From the NCBI RefSeq assembly GCF_009733815.1, contig NZ_WNXY01000002.1:372001-436000 (forward strand): DNA of 64,000 nucleotides, read 5' to 3'. Source of the DNA: Pseudactinotalea suaedae. Its GTDB lineage: Bacteria; Actinomycetota; Actinomycetes; Actinomycetales; Beutenbergiaceae. Both the position numbers and the translations under genes were made by a program. A model generated the notes under the pieces. It was not told where the DNA came from. It saw only the letters and a list, made by a program, of their open reading frames with translations, and did not search any database. This document shows positions 7,844 to 17,602 of the stretch, piece by piece; the stretch's first letter is position 1; every line of letters begins with the position of its first letter.

Positions 7844-9901
7844 ATGCCACGACCGCCTGCGCTCCCGGCCGCCACCCCGCGGACGACCACCCAGCTGCTC
7901 CTCGCCCGCGGTGGCGACCCTTACACGCACACGCACGCGATCATCGCCTCCGCGCTGCAGTCGGTGCGCGAGCTCCTGGAGTTCCTGCCCGCCGACCAGA
8001 AGGCGCTGCGCGCCCGCTTCCAGGAGATCCACGCGATGCTGGACGCGGCGTGGCCGACGCTCCCCGCGACCCTGGCTCAGCAGGGCCCCGGCGGGATGAG
8101 CCCGCAGATGCTCGCCTCGCTCGGCTGGGGCGAGCCGGTCGTCGTCAGCGGTGCACCCGTGGGTCGTGAGGCCGTCGACCCCGACCCGCAGGCCGAGCCC
8201 GTGTACGGGTTCGCGGCCGCGCTCGACGGCACGCGGCGGTACCTGAAGGAGACCACCGACGCGCTGCGCATGGGTGCGCAGACTTGGGGCGCGCAGCGGA
8301 TCGTGCAGGCGGGCGCCGTCGCTCACGCCGCTGCTGCGATCGATCACCTCGCCGCGGTCTTCACCGCGGCGATGTGGGACTTCGAGAGGCCGGGTGTGCC
8401 GGCGCTGCCCTCCAAGGCCGGCCGCATCGAGCTCCGCGCCTCCCCGCGCCCGGCACCTATGACCACCTGGGCGCGCTACGCCCGTGCGATGTTCCTGACC
8501 GACCGCGTCGAGCTGACCACCGCGACCGGCCGCCGCGTGATCGGGGCCGACAGCCCCATCGCGTTCCTGCTGCACGTGGTGCCACCCTCCCCGACCGCCA
8601 CGGTGATGCCGTACGACCCGGCCGAGCCGTACGCGCCCGTGCCGCTCTACGACGAGCTCGGCGTGGTCCACCTCTGCTCCGCTGACGGGCACAGCATGGG
8701 CGCGATCGCCGTCGCCGACTGGTTGGCACAGCCCGAGCTGGCGGTCGCCCAGGGCGCCGTGGTGCAGCCCTCCGAACGGCTGCGCGCCTACGACCGGCTC
8801 GTGTGGGCGCTGGAGGCGTCCGGCATCGCCGCCGGTGCCGCGACGCTGCGGGTGCCGATCCGGCGCGGTGTGCAGCACCCACCGCACGCGGACCCGGAGG
8901 CGCTGTCGGCCGCTCCGCGCAGCCGCAGGGGGACAAGCCCGCTCACCCTGACCCCCGGTGCGCAGCCTCCGCCGAAGGCCGCGGACGTGATCCGCCCCGG
9001 GCCGCACCTCATGCCCTACCGCGGCTGGGCCACCGACCCGGGCCGCGCGCTGCTGCGCCGTCAGCGCCGCCACAAGGCGCGCCAGGTCGACCTCGGACCG
9101 GGGTCGCGCGCGACCGAGCTGCTGCGCGCCTTCTACCCCACGGCGCTCTGGGTCGGATGCTTCTTCACGGGGTACCTGCTGGCCGAGCAGTGGTGGGTCC
9201 GGCTGCTGGTGATCCTGGCGTTCGCCGCGGTGCTGGAGCCGTGGGTCTCCTGGCTGGTGCGATGGTTCACCGATCGCGACATGCGGCGGATGGTCGCCAC
9301 CTACCGGCCCGGCGCCTCCACCTACACCACCCGGGCGTTCCAGCTGCACGCCAAGCTCATGTACGACGGCGCTAACATCGGCGTGCGTACCGGCAGCCGG
9401 CACGAGGCGTGGGTGGCCTCGAGCAGCGACAGCGACCTCGGCGTGGTCGGGCTGGACCGGTTGACGCACCAGGGCGAGGCATGGGGCTTCGCCCTCGTCG
9501 ACCGGCTCGGACGCTGGCGGCTCGTGCTCCCGGCCGACTCCTGGGCGCCCGGCGACGACCTCACCGGGCTGGCCGGGTTCGCGCAGGCCGCGGGCCTGCA
9601 GCTCGGTGAGCAGGTGGCACCGCCGCCGACCATCCGCGAGGACGTCATGGTCGAGGGGTCACGCTTCGCGACGACACGCTCGCACGGCCCGCGCACACGC
9701 GGCATGGTGATCGTCGCGATCCACGCGCTCGCGGCGTTCGTCGTGACGCTGCCGGGCTCGACCACGGCCTCGATCTACACGTTGGCGATCGCGGCGATCG
9801 CGCTCGTGCCCGTGTTTCTTCGCTGGCTCTGGACCGTCTGGTACCTCGGCACCCCCGGCGCCAAGGTCAGGGCCAGGACCGAGGACACCGGCCCGTCGTA
9901 G
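7844..9901 (+). CDS. Unrecognised membrane protein, 685 residues
   Basis: I do not recognise the family. Residues 1-~420 appear soluble, with helical, Ala-rich stretches and a Pro-rich linker near 350-390. Two membrane segments follow at about 430-475 (FYPTALWVGCFFTGYLLAE; LLVILAFAAVLEPWVSWLV). Next comes a soluble domain of about 150 residues with tryptophan-rich short strands (GEAWGFALVDRLGRWRLVL). Two more membrane segments sit near 620-675. This suggests a membrane-anchored protein with two cytosolic domains. Codon use matches its neighbours. It stands as a single gene with its own promoter and a shared bidirectional terminator. No function is assigned. Confidence 0.85.
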   Translation: MPRPPALPAATPRTTTQLLLARGGDPYTHTHAIIASALQSVRELLEFLPADQKALRARFQEIHAMLDAAWPTLPATLAQQGPGGMSPQMLASLGWGEPVVVSGAPVGREAVDPDPQAEPVYGFAAALDGTRRYLKETTDALRMGAQTWGAQRIVQAGAVAHAAAAIDHLAAVFTAAMWDFERPGVPALPSKAGRIELRASPRPAPMTTWARYARAMFLTDRVELTTATGRRVIGADSPIAFLLHVVPPSPTATVMPYDPAEPYAPVPLYDELGVVHLCSADGHSMGAIAVADWLAQPELAVAQGAVVQPSERLRAYDRLVWALEASGIAAGAATLRVPIRRGVQHPPHADPEALSAAPRSRRGTSPLTLTPGAQPPPKAADVIRPGPHLMPYRGWATDPGRALLRRQRRHKARQVDLGPGSRATELLRAFYPTALWVGCFFTGYLLAEQWWVRLLVILAFAAVLEPWVSWLVRWFTDRDMRRMVATYRPGASTYTTRAFQLHAKLMYDGANIGVRTGSRHEAWVASSSDSDLGVVGLDRLTHQGEAWGFALVDRLGRWRLVLPADSWAPGDDLTGLAGFAQAAGLQLGEQVAPPPTIREDVMVEGSRFATTRSHGPRTRGMVIVAIHALAAFVVTLPGSTTASIYTLAIAAIALVPVFLRWLWTVWYLGTPGAKVRARTEDTGPS

Positions 9902-9905
9902 CAGC

Positions 9906-9946
9906 CCGGGAACCCGCCGCGGCGCGCTTGCGGCGGCGGGTCCCGG
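9906..9946. terminator. Bidirectional terminator-like hairpin
   Basis: Between convergent genes, arms 9906-9920 and 9933-9946 form a 14-bp GC-rich stem with one bulged A and a 12-base loop. No U-tract follows, which is common in high-GC actinobacteria. It probably ends both the plus-strand membrane-protein gene and rne. Confidence 0.65.
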
Positions 9947-9950
9947 TGCC

Positions 9951-12900
9951 TCACTCGGCGGCGGGAGCGCCCTCTGCCTGCTCGACGTCGGCAGCCTCGT
10001 CCTCAGCCTGGCCGTCGAGCTCCGACGAGGTCGGCTCCGCCTCGGGGACGGGCTCCCCCTCGGGGACCGGCTCCGCCTCGGGAGCGACCTGCGCCTCGGG
10101 AACCGGCTCCGCCTCGGGGACCGGCTCCGCCTCGGGGACCGGCTCCGCCCCGGGAGCCACCTGTGCCTCGGTGGACGCGGCGGTGCTGGCCTTGAGCTCG
10201 GCGAGCGCGTCGGCGATGTCGGCGCCGGTGCTGATGGAGGCATCCTGGGCGCCGAGCTCGACGACCGCCTCCATCGTGTCCTCGGCGCTCGCCTGCTCCG
10301 GACGCGCCTCGGTGTCCAGGTGCTGCTCCTCGTGCGCGTGGGCGGCAGCGGCGGCGATCGCGGCGAGGGTGGCCCGCACCTGCGCGCGCTGCGCCGGGTC
10401 CTCCACCGTCTCGACCGCGGCCGGCTGCTGCTGCGGCTGCTGGGAGCCGTTGCCGCCGCGGCGGCCGCGACGGCCGCCCCGACCGGAGCGCGGCGTGTCG
10501 TCGGACTCCTCCGCGGGCACGGCGGAGCCGGACTCCACGGGCTCGTCGTGCACGTGGTAACCCCGACCGTGGCAGTGCTCGCACGTGGTGCTGAACGCCT
10601 CGACCAAACCCTGACCCACGCGCTTGCGGGTCATCTGGACCAGACCGAGCGAGGTGACCTCGGCGACCTGGTGGCGGGTGCGATCCCGGCCCAGGCACTC
10701 GACGAGTCGCCGCAGCACCAGGTCCCGGTTGGACTCGAGCACCATGTCGATGAAGTCGATGACGATGATGCCGCCGATGTCGCGCAACCGGAGCTGCCGC
10801 ACGATCTCCTCGGCGGCCTCCAGGTTGTTCCGCGTCACGGTCTCCTCGAGCGTGCCGCCGGAGCCGGTGAACTTGCCGGTGTTGACGTCGACAACTGTCA
10901 TCGCCTCGGTGCGGTCGATCACGAGCGAGCCGCCCGAGGGCAACCAGACCTTCCGGTCCATGCCCTTGGCGAGCTGCTCGTCGATGCGGTGCGCGGCGAA
11001 GACGTCGTCCTTGCCGTTCCAGTGGTGCAACCGGTCGGCGAGATCGGGTGCCACGGAGGAGACGTACTCGGAGATCGTCTTCCAGGCCTCGTCGCCCTGC
11101 ACCGTGAGGGAACGGAAGTCCTCGTTGAAGACGTCACGGACCACCCGGGTCGACAGCTCCGGCTCACCCTTGAGCAGCACCGGAGCGGTCGTCGAGGACT
11201 TGTTGACCTTCTTCTGGATGTCGTCCCAGTTCTTGGTGAGGCGCTCGACGTCGCGGCGCAGCTCCTCCTCGGAGGCGCCCTCGGCGGCGGTGCGGACGAT
11301 GACGCCCTGCCCCTCGGGCACGATCTCCTTGAGCAGCTTCTTGAGGCGGTTCCGCTCGGTGTCGGGCAGCTTGCGGGAGATGCCGGTCATCGAGCCCGAA
11401 GGCACCAGCACGAGGTAGCGGCCCGCGAGCGTGACCTGCGAGGTCAGCCTGGCCCCCTTGTGACCGATCGGGTCCTTGGTCACCTGGACCAGCACCGAGT
11501 CGCCCGAGGAGAGCGCCTGCTCGATGCGGCGCGGCTGGCCCTCGAGACCGGCGGCGTCCCAGTTCACCTCACCGGCGTACAGCACGGCGTTGCGTCCGCG
11601 GCCGAGGTCGACGAAGGCCGCTTCCATCGAGGGCAGCACGTTCTGCACGCGGCCGAGGTAGACGTTGCCGACCATCGAGGTCTGGGTCTTCCGGGCCACG
11701 AAGTGCTCGACGAGGATGTCGTCCTCGAGCACCGCGATCTGGGTGCGGCCCCCGCGCTCGCGCACCACCATGGCGCGGTCGACGGCCTCACGACGCGCCA
11801 GGAACTCCGCCTCGGTGATGATCGATCGCCGACGGTTGTTGTCTCGGCCGTCACGACGCCGCTGCCGCTTGGCCTCCAGGCGCGTCGAGCCCTTGAGCGC
11901 GGTCACCTCGTCGCGTGCACGCGCACCCTCGTCGCGGGTCGAGCGCGAGCGGCGACGACGCCGGCGACGGGAGCGGTTGCTCTCATCACCCTCGGCCGCC
12001 TCGTCGGCACCCTCGGAGTCGGCGGCGTCGTCCTGCTCGCCCGTCTCGTCCGCGGGCTCGCTCGGCTGCGCCGGCTGGTCCTCCTGCTTGTCCTGCTTGT
12101 CCTGCTTGCTCTGCTTGGACCGCCTGGGCTGCTTCGCCCGACGCGACGGCGTGACCGCGGCCTCCTCGGTCTGGTCGCCGTCCTCGGTGCCGTTGCCGTT
12201 GCCGGTGTCGGTGTCGTCGTTCTCGTCGTTGTCGTTCTCGTCCTCCGACGATCCGACGTCCTCACCGTCGCCCTTGGTCTTGCGTCGACCACGGCCACCC
12301 CGACGACGACGACGCCGCGGCGCCTGCGACTCCTCGGTGTCCTCAGGCTGGTCCTGGGCCGCATCCGCGGTGGCGTCGGTCGTCGCCTCGGGGGCCTCGT
12401 CCTCGGGCTGGACGGCCCTCTCGGGCGCGCTCTCGGCGGCCTGGCGTGCGCTCGTGGGCATCAGGGGTGCGCCGGCGGGCGCCGAGGCGCGGCGGCGGCG
12501 CCGCGCGGTCAGGTCCGGCGCCTGGAACAGCAGCGCGGTCGCGGGCAGCCGCGGCGAGACGTCGTCGCCGGCGTCGTCGGCACGGTCGTCGTCGTCGTCA
12601 TCGTCATCGGCGCTGGCCGCACTGGGTGCACTGGCTGCGCTGTCCGGGCTCGGTGCGCTGGCGGGGCTGTCCGGGCTCGCTGCCGTCTCCGGCGTCGAGG
12701 CGCTCTCGGCGCTGTTGCCGCTCGGGGCGGTCGACTCCTCGACCTGCTCGTCGGCCTCCTGCGGGGACTCCTCGGCGGCCGGCTGCTCAGCGACCGGCTC
12801 CGCGGGCTCGGGCGTCTTGAGCCCGAGCTCGGCGAGCACGTCGAGCGCGGGCGGGTCCGGTGTCATCACCGGTCGTGTCGCGCGCCGCGAGCGGCGTCCC

Positions 12901-13019
12901 CGAGCCGGGGGCTGCTGCTGCGACTCGAGGCCGGCATCGTTGCTCTGGTCGTCCTGGGTGGCGTCGTAGTCGTCCACGTAGCTCCGCCGGGCCACCTCTG
13001 CCGTACCACCAGGGGTCAC
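9951..13019 (-). CDS. rne: Ribonuclease E/G
   Basis: Endoribonuclease for mRNA decay and rRNA maturation, of actinobacterial type: a catalytic core flanked by long low-complexity arms. The ~400-residue N-terminal arm is acidic, then Arg-rich ([12 protein letters not shown]). The core includes an S1 domain (SMVGNVYLGRVQNVLPSMEAA), the metal site TVVDVNTGKFTG with IIVIDFIDM, and the Zn-link CEHCHGRGYH. The C-terminal arm carries a PEAEPV hexapeptide repeat. The start is uncertain: GTG 13019 has a GAGAGA site; GTG 12977 and ATG 13133 are alternatives, the last preceded by codons unlike this genome. Three genes separate it from rplU, its usual neighbour. Confidence 0.92.
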   Translation of the reverse strand: MTPGGTAEVARRSYVDDYDATQDDQSNDAGLESQQQPPARGRRSRRATRPVMTPDPPALDVLAELGLKTPEPAEPVAEQPAAEESPQEADEQVEESTAPSGNSAESASTPETAASPDSPASAPSPDSAASAPSAASADDDDDDDDRADDAGDDVSPRLPATALLFQAPDLTARRRRRASAPAGAPLMPTSARQAAESAPERAVQPEDEAPEATTDATADAAQDQPEDTEESQAPRRRRRRGGRGRRKTKGDGEDVGSSEDENDNDENDDTDTGNGNGTEDGDQTEEAAVTPSRRAKQPRRSKQSKQDKQDKQEDQPAQPSEPADETGEQDDAADSEGADEAAEGDESNRSRRRRRRRSRSTRDEGARARDEVTALKGSTRLEAKRQRRRDGRDNNRRRSIITEAEFLARREAVDRAMVVRERGGRTQIAVLEDDILVEHFVARKTQTSMVGNVYLGRVQNVLPSMEAAFVDLGRGRNAVLYAGEVNWDAAGLEGQPRRIEQALSSGDSVLVQVTKDPIGHKGARLTSQVTLAGRYLVLVPSGSMTGISRKLPDTERNRLKKLLKEIVPEGQGVIVRTAAEGASEEELRRDVERLTKNWDDIQKKVNKSSTTAPVLLKGEPELSTRVVRDVFNEDFRSLTVQGDEAWKTISEYVSSVAPDLADRLHHWNGKDDVFAAHRIDEQLAKGMDRKVWLPSGGSLVIDRTEAMTVVDVNTGKFTGSGGTLEETVTRNNLEAAEEIVRQLRLRDIGGIIVIDFIDMVLESNRDLVLRRLVECLGRDRTRHQVAEVTSLGLVQMTRKRVGQGLVEAFSTTCEHCHGRGYHVHDEPVESGSAVPAEESDDTPRSGRGGRRGRRGGNGSQQPQQQPAAVETVEDPAQRAQVRATLAAIAAAAAHAHEEQHLDTEARPEQASAEDTMEAVVELGAQDASISTGADIADALAELKASTAASTEAQVAPGAEPVPEAEPVPEAEPVPEAQVAPEAEPVPEGEPVPEAEPTSSELDGQAEDEAADVEQAEGAPAAE
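10031..10170 (-). repeat. 18-bp tandem repeat coding PEAEPV units in rne
   Basis: About seven imperfect 18-base units encode variants of PEAEPV (also PEAQVA, PEGEPV) in the disordered C-terminal arm of RNase E. Units are nearly identical at the DNA level, so copy number could vary between strains by slippage. Confidence 0.8.
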
Positions 13020-13354
13020 TCGGGTCTCTCGGGCGGTCCGCACGGGCGGATCCGGGGTGTCAGAAGTCTGAAGTGTGTGGCGCTCCTCGCGAGCTCTCGC
13101 GTCGAAGATCCACCGGATCCACCGTCGCGCCATGGGGGCCCGTGCACAGGTGGTGGCCCCGAGCTCCGCGCCTGCCTGGAGTGGCGGCGCCGGGACTCGT
13201 GACCCCAACGACCGTGCTGGTGTCACCGGGCCGTTCAACGGGTACGGAACTCGCCGTCCGGCCGCGCTCAGTATGTCACAAGCGGGTCTCGGCGGCGCCG
13301 TGCTCCTCGGCGCGTCTGGGCCTTAGGTCCCGACTCGCCGTCGATACCGCTTCC

Positions 13355-13384
13355 TACGCTCGTTCACGAGCCAGGAGAAGGGGG
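13355..13384 (+). promoter_or_regulatory. Promoter -10 and strong ribosome site of the cyd operon
   Basis: TACGCT at 13355-13360 suggests a start near 13367. A strong AGGAGAAGGGGG ribosome site at 13373-13384 precedes the GTG of cydA. The rest of the 13020-13392 gap holds no gene. A half-site TATGTCACAAG near 13272-13282 recalls Rex/CRP-type half-sites, but I see no full palindrome. Confidence 0.5.
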
Positions 13385-13392
13385 CCACGTCC

Positions 13393-14868
13393 GTGGAGGT
13401 TGTCGACGCCGCCCGGTGGCAGTTCGCCATCGTGACGGTCTACCACTTCGTGTTCGTCCCGCTGACGATCGGGCTGGCGCCGCTCGTGGCGATCATGCAG
13501 ACCGCGTGGCTGGTGACCGGCAAGGACACCTGGCTGCGGCTGACGAAGTTCTTCGGCAAGCTGCTGCTGGTCAACTTCGCGATCGGCGTCGCCACCGGCA
13601 TCGTCCAGGAGTTCCAGTTCGGCATGAGCTGGAGCGAGTACTCCCGGTTCGTGGGCGACATCTTCGGTGCGCCGCTGGCGATCGAGGGTCTCGCGGCGTT
13701 CTTCGTCGAGTCGACCTTCCTCGGCCTGTGGATCTTCGGCTGGGACCGGCTCCCTCGCAAGATCCACCTCGCCTGCCTGTGGCTGGTGGCGATCGCAACC
13801 AACGCCTCGGCGTTCTTCATCCTGGCTGCGAACTCCTGGATGCAGCACCCCGTCGGGGCGATCTACAACCCCGAGACCGGTCGTGCCGAGCTCGACGACT
13901 TCGGCGCCGTGCTGCTCAACAGCACGCTGTGGGCCGCCTACACCCACACGATCGCGACGTCGATGCTCGTGGCGGGTACGTTCGTCACCGGGGTGGCCGG
14001 CTGGCTCCTGGTCCGCGAGGTGCGCGCCGGCAACGTGGATCTCGCACGCACGGTCTACCGGCCCGCGGCGCTGCTGGGACTGGTCACGATCGTGCTCAGC
14101 GGCGCGGGGGTCGCGGCCTCCGGCGACTGGCAGGCCAAGCTGATGTTCGAGCAGCAGCCGATGAAGATGGCCGCGGCCGAGGGACTCTGCGAGACGCAGA
14201 CCGGTGCCGGCTTCTCGATCCTGACCGTCGGCGACCTGTCGAACTCCTGCGAGGGGGTCATCCATCTCGTGGAGGTGCCCGGTCTGACCAGCTATCTGGC
14301 GACCGGCGACTTCGCCGGTGAGGTGCAGGGTGTCCCCGAGCTCCAGGAGTACATGAGCGAGCGGTACGGCGACGTGGACGCCGCCGGCGAGGAGATCAGC
14401 TACTCCCCCAACCTCGCGCTGACCTACTGGTCGTTCCGGCTGATGATCGGGTTCGCCGGGTTCTCGGCGGCGCTGGCGCTCGCGGCGCTGTGGCTGCTGC
14501 GCGGAAAGGGGTCCGTCACCGACAAGCGCTGGTTCGCTCGGCTGTGCCTGATCGCGATCCCGATGCCGTTCGTCGCCGCATCCTTCGGCTGGATCTTCAC
14601 CGAGACCGGCCGACAGCCCTGGGTGGTGGTGCCGAACCCGACCGGCGTCGACCTGGTCCGGATGCTCACCAGCGACGGCGTGTCCAGCTCGGTGAGCCTT
14701 GCCGAGGTGCTGATCTCCCTGACGGTCTTCACGTTGCTCTACGGCGTCCTGGCGGTCGTGTGGGTCAGGCTCATGGTCCGGTACGCGAGCCACGGCGCTC
14801 CCGAGGTGGAGGCGCCGCCCGAGCCCGAGGACGCCGAGACCGACCGTCCCTTGTCCTTCGCCTACTAG
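13393..14868 (+). CDS. cydA: Cytochrome bd oxidase subunit I
   Basis: The haem- and quinol-binding subunit of the high-affinity terminal oxidase. The 491-residue membrane protein starts VVDAARWQFAIVTVYHFVFVP, which contains the conserved haem-ligand His near residue 18. TLWAAYTHTIATSML carries the second conserved His, and ETGRQPWVVVPN is the family GRQPW signature. The Q-loop is of the short type common in Gram-positives. About nine membrane segments are visible. It opens the cydABDC operon, with cydB starting 20 bases after its stop. Confidence 0.96.
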   Translation: MEVVDAARWQFAIVTVYHFVFVPLTIGLAPLVAIMQTAWLVTGKDTWLRLTKFFGKLLLVNFAIGVATGIVQEFQFGMSWSEYSRFVGDIFGAPLAIEGLAAFFVESTFLGLWIFGWDRLPRKIHLACLWLVAIATNASAFFILAANSWMQHPVGAIYNPETGRAELDDFGAVLLNSTLWAAYTHTIATSMLVAGTFVTGVAGWLLVREVRAGNVDLARTVYRPAALLGLVTIVLSGAGVAASGDWQAKLMFEQQPMKMAAAEGLCETQTGAGFSILTVGDLSNSCEGVIHLVEVPGLTSYLATGDFAGEVQGVPELQEYMSERYGDVDAAGEEISYSPNLALTYWSFRLMIGFAGFSAALALAALWLLRGKGSVTDKRWFARLCLIAIPMPFVAASFGWIFTETGRQPWVVVPNPTGVDLVRMLTSDGVSSSVSLAEVLISLTVFTLLYGVLAVVWVRLMVRYASHGAPEVEAPPEPEDAETDRPLSFAY

Positions 14869-14888
14869 AGACACCGGGAGGTCGCCTC

Positions 14889-15935
14889 ATGGACGTCCAC
14901 ACCCTCGCCATCGTCTGGTTCGTGCTGATCGCCGTGCTGTGGACCGGCTACCTCGTGCTGGAGGGCTTCGACTTCGGTGTCGGCATGCTGCTGGCGCCGT
15001 TCTCCCGGGACGAGACCGAGCGCCGGCTGGTGATCAACACCATCGGCCCGGTGTGGGACGGCAACGAGGTCTGGCTGCTGGTCGCCGGCGGCGCCATGTT
15101 CGCCGCCTTCCCCGAGTGGTACGCGACGATGTTCTCCGGCTTCTACCTCGCGCTGCTGCTGATCCTGGTCGCCCTGATCGTGCGCGCGGTCGCGTTCGAG
15201 TGGCGCGGCAAGATCGACGACGCGCTCTGGCGCCGACGCTGGGACTGGGCGATCACCTTCGGCTCCTGGACGCCGGCCGTGCTCTGGGGCGTCGCCTTCG
15301 GCAACCTCGTGCGAGGCGTGGAGATGGACGCCGACCACCAGATGACCTCCAGCCTCCTCGACCTCCTGAACCCCTACGCCCTGGTCGGGGGTGCCACCAC
15401 CACGCTGCTGTTCCTCACGCACGGCGCGGTCTTCCTCTCGCTCAAGACCGACGGCGAGTTCCGCCACCGGGCACGTGCCCTGGCGACGCGGCTGGCGCTG
15501 GTGAGCGCCGCCGTCGGGGTGGTCTTCGCGGTGTGGACCCAGGTCGCCTACTCGGACAAGCTCTGGACCTGGGGGGTCGTCGCGCTGGCGGCGGCGGGTG
15601 CGCTCGGGGCGCTGCGCGCGATCCGCGGCGGCCGTGAGGGCTGGGCGTTCGCCGCCTCCGCGGTCACCATCCTCGCCGTGGTGGTGCTGATCTACGGGGC
15701 GATGTTCCCGAACGTGATGCCCGCGATCGGCGACCCGGCGAACTCCCTCACCGTGGCCAACGCCGCCGCCACCCCGAAGACGCTGACGATCCTGACCTGG
15801 GTGGCGGCGTTCCTCGCGCCGCTGGTGCTCGCCTACCAGGGGTGGACGTACTGGGTGTTCCGCCGGCGGCTGACCGCCGATCGCATCCCCGCGCCCATCG
15901 GGTTGTCCCGGCGCCGCGACCCCGCGGCGAGCTGA
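14889..15935 (+). CDS. cydB: Cytochrome bd oxidase subunit II
   Basis: The integral membrane partner of CydA, 348 residues with about eight or nine hydrophobic segments. The N-terminus carries WFVLIAVLWTGYLVLEGFDFGVGML, and PVWDGNEVWLLVAGGAMFAAFPEWYA is the strongly conserved CydB segment (each quoted part is continuous in the protein). The ATG at 14889 is preceded by CACCGGGAGG and lies 20 bases after cydA; the frame is open upstream but only as a shadow of cydA. The stop is 2 bases before cydD. Confidence 0.95.
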   Translation: MDVHTLAIVWFVLIAVLWTGYLVLEGFDFGVGMLLAPFSRDETERRLVINTIGPVWDGNEVWLLVAGGAMFAAFPEWYATMFSGFYLALLLILVALIVRAVAFEWRGKIDDALWRRRWDWAITFGSWTPAVLWGVAFGNLVRGVEMDADHQMTSSLLDLLNPYALVGGATTTLLFLTHGAVFLSLKTDGEFRHRARALATRLALVSAAVGVVFAVWTQVAYSDKLWTWGVVALAAAGALGALRAIRGGREGWAFAASAVTILAVVVLIYGAMFPNVMPAIGDPANSLTVANAAATPKTLTILTWVAAFLAPLVLAYQGWTYWVFRRRLTADRIPAPIGLSRRRDPAAS

Positions 15936-15937
15936 CG

Positions 15938-17602
15938 ATGAGCAGACCGCTCGACCCCGCGCTGCTGCGCGCGGTCGGCAGCGCCAGGTCGGCGGTGATC
16001 GCCACCGCCCTGCTGGTGGTCGCGCAGACCGCTTCCGTGGTGGTGGGTGCGCTGCTGCTGGCCCGTGCGCTCGGGGGTCTGGTCGCGGGCACCGCCACCT
16101 GGTCCGAGGTGGTGCTGGCCATCGGGTGGTTCGCTCTCACGGTGGCCGCCCGGGTCGCCCTGACCAGCGCGACCGAGTGGCGCGCCCACCGCGGGGCGAC
16201 GCGCGTGATCGCCGAGCTGCGGGAGCTGACGCTGCGCCACGTGGCGGCGCTCGGGCCGCGATGGCTGGCGGTGCACCGCGCCGAGGTCACCACCCTGCTC
16301 ACGCGCGGCCTCGACGACCTCGAGCCGTATCTGGTGCGGTACCTGCCGCAGCTGCTGCAGACGGCGATCCTCACCCCGGCGATCCTGGTGGTGATGGCGT
16401 CGCAGGACCTGCTGGCGGCTGCCACCATCGCCCTCACCATCCCGCTGATCCCGCTGTTCATGTGGTTGATCGGGGTGGCGACGCAGCGCACCACCGCCGA
16501 GCGGCTGGCGGCGCAGCAGCGGCTGAACGCCCGCGTCCTCGACCTCGTGGGCGGGCTCGCGACGTTGCGATCGCTCGGCCGCGCCCGCGGCAGCGTCGGC
16601 CGGGTCCGCGAGCTCGCCGATGCCGAGCGGCGTGGCACGATCGCGACGCTGCGGGTCGCGTTCCTCTCGGGCGCCGCCCTCGAGCTGCTCGCCACGCTGT
16701 CGGTCGCGATGGTGGCCGTGGGCGTCGGGCTGCGCCTCGTCGAGGGTCGGTTCGACCTCGTCACCGGGCTGGCGGTGCTGATCCTGGCACCCGAGGTGCT
16801 GGCACCGCTGCGGCTCGTCGGCACCCACTTCCACGCCTCGGCGGACGGTGTCGCCGCCGTCGAGCGCAGCCTCCGCATCCTCGACGAGCCCACGCCCACC
16901 TCGGGCACGCAGCCGGTCGGCGAGGTCGAGGAGGTCGTCTGGGACCGTGTCACGGTCGCTCCCCCAGGCCGGGCCAGGCCCGCGCCGGAGGACCTGACCG
17001 CATCCGTGCGCCGCGGCCGCGTCACGGTGCTGCAGGGCGCGAGCGGCAGCGGCAAGACCACCGCCTCGCTGGCGCTGCTGGGGCTGGTGGCACCCGACGC
17101 CGGAGCCGTGCGGCTACGGACCGGCGCCACGTGGCGCGACCTCGCGGACGCCGACCTCGACCAGTGGCGTCGGCAGGTCTCCTGGGTGCCCCAGCACCCC
17201 GTCCTGGAGCCGGGGACGCTGCGCGAGGTCGCCGGTGCCGGGGCCGTCGACGACGAGACGCTGGGACGTGCGGCCGCGCTGGCCGGGTTCGCGAGCGTCG
17301 TCGCGTCGCTCCCCCGCGGCTGGGACACCCCGGTCGGCGGCCGTGCGCACGGCCTGTCCGCCGGGCAGCGGCAGCGCCTCGCACTGACCCGCGCCCTGGT
17401 CTCTCCCGCACCCTTCCTGGTGCTCGACGAGCCGACGGCGCACCTGGACTCGGCACGTGCGCGCGAGGTCGCGGACGTGGTCCGGGAGGCGGCCGCCAGC
17501 GGCACGGGTGTGCTCGTGCTCACCCATGCGGCCGAGCTCGTCGAGATCGCCGACGACGTCGTCACGGTCGCTGACGGCGCGCCGGTGGCGGTGGCGTCAT
17601 GA
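15938..17602 (+). CDS. cydD: Thiol exporter ABC subunit CydD
   Basis: One half of the heterodimeric CydDC ABC exporter, which exports thiols and is needed to assemble cytochrome bd. The 554-residue protein joins an N-terminal ABC type-I membrane domain (~1-320) to a nucleotide-binding domain with GASGSGKTTAS, a conventional GLSAGQRQRLAL signature and FLVLDEPTAHLD. The ATG comes 2 bases after the cydB stop; the open frame upstream is a cydB shadow. It overlaps cydC by ATGA. Confidence 0.93.
   Translation: MSRPLDPALLRAVGSARSAVIATALLVVAQTASVVVGALLLARALGGLVAGTATWSEVVLAIGWFALTVAARVALTSATEWRAHRGATRVIAELRELTLRHVAALGPRWLAVHRAEVTTLLTRGLDDLEPYLVRYLPQLLQTAILTPAILVVMASQDLLAAATIALTIPLIPLFMWLIGVATQRTTAERLAAQQRLNARVLDLVGGLATLRSLGRARGSVGRVRELADAERRGTIATLRVAFLSGAALELLATLSVAMVAVGVGLRLVEGRFDLVTGLAVLILAPEVLAPLRLVGTHFHASADGVAAVERSLRILDEPTPTSGTQPVGEVEEVVWDRVTVAPPGRARPAPEDLTASVRRGRVTVLQGASGSGKTTASLALLGLVAPDAGAVRLRTGATWRDLADADLDQWRRQVSWVPQHPVLEPGTLREVAGAGAVDDETLGRAAALAGFASVVASLPRGWDTPVGGRAHGLSAGQRQRLALTRALVSPAPFLVLDEPTAHLDSARAREVADVVREAAASGTGVLVLTHAAELVEIADDVVTVADGAPVAVAS

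Noticed and set aside
10320-13202. 960-residue open frame opposite rne
   Set aside because: It is a high-GC antisense shadow of the low-complexity rne arms, with no family resemblance and no ribosome site.
13261-13300. Rex operator upstream of cydA
   Set aside because: Only a half-site-like TATGTCACAAG is visible, with no inverted partner at the right distance.
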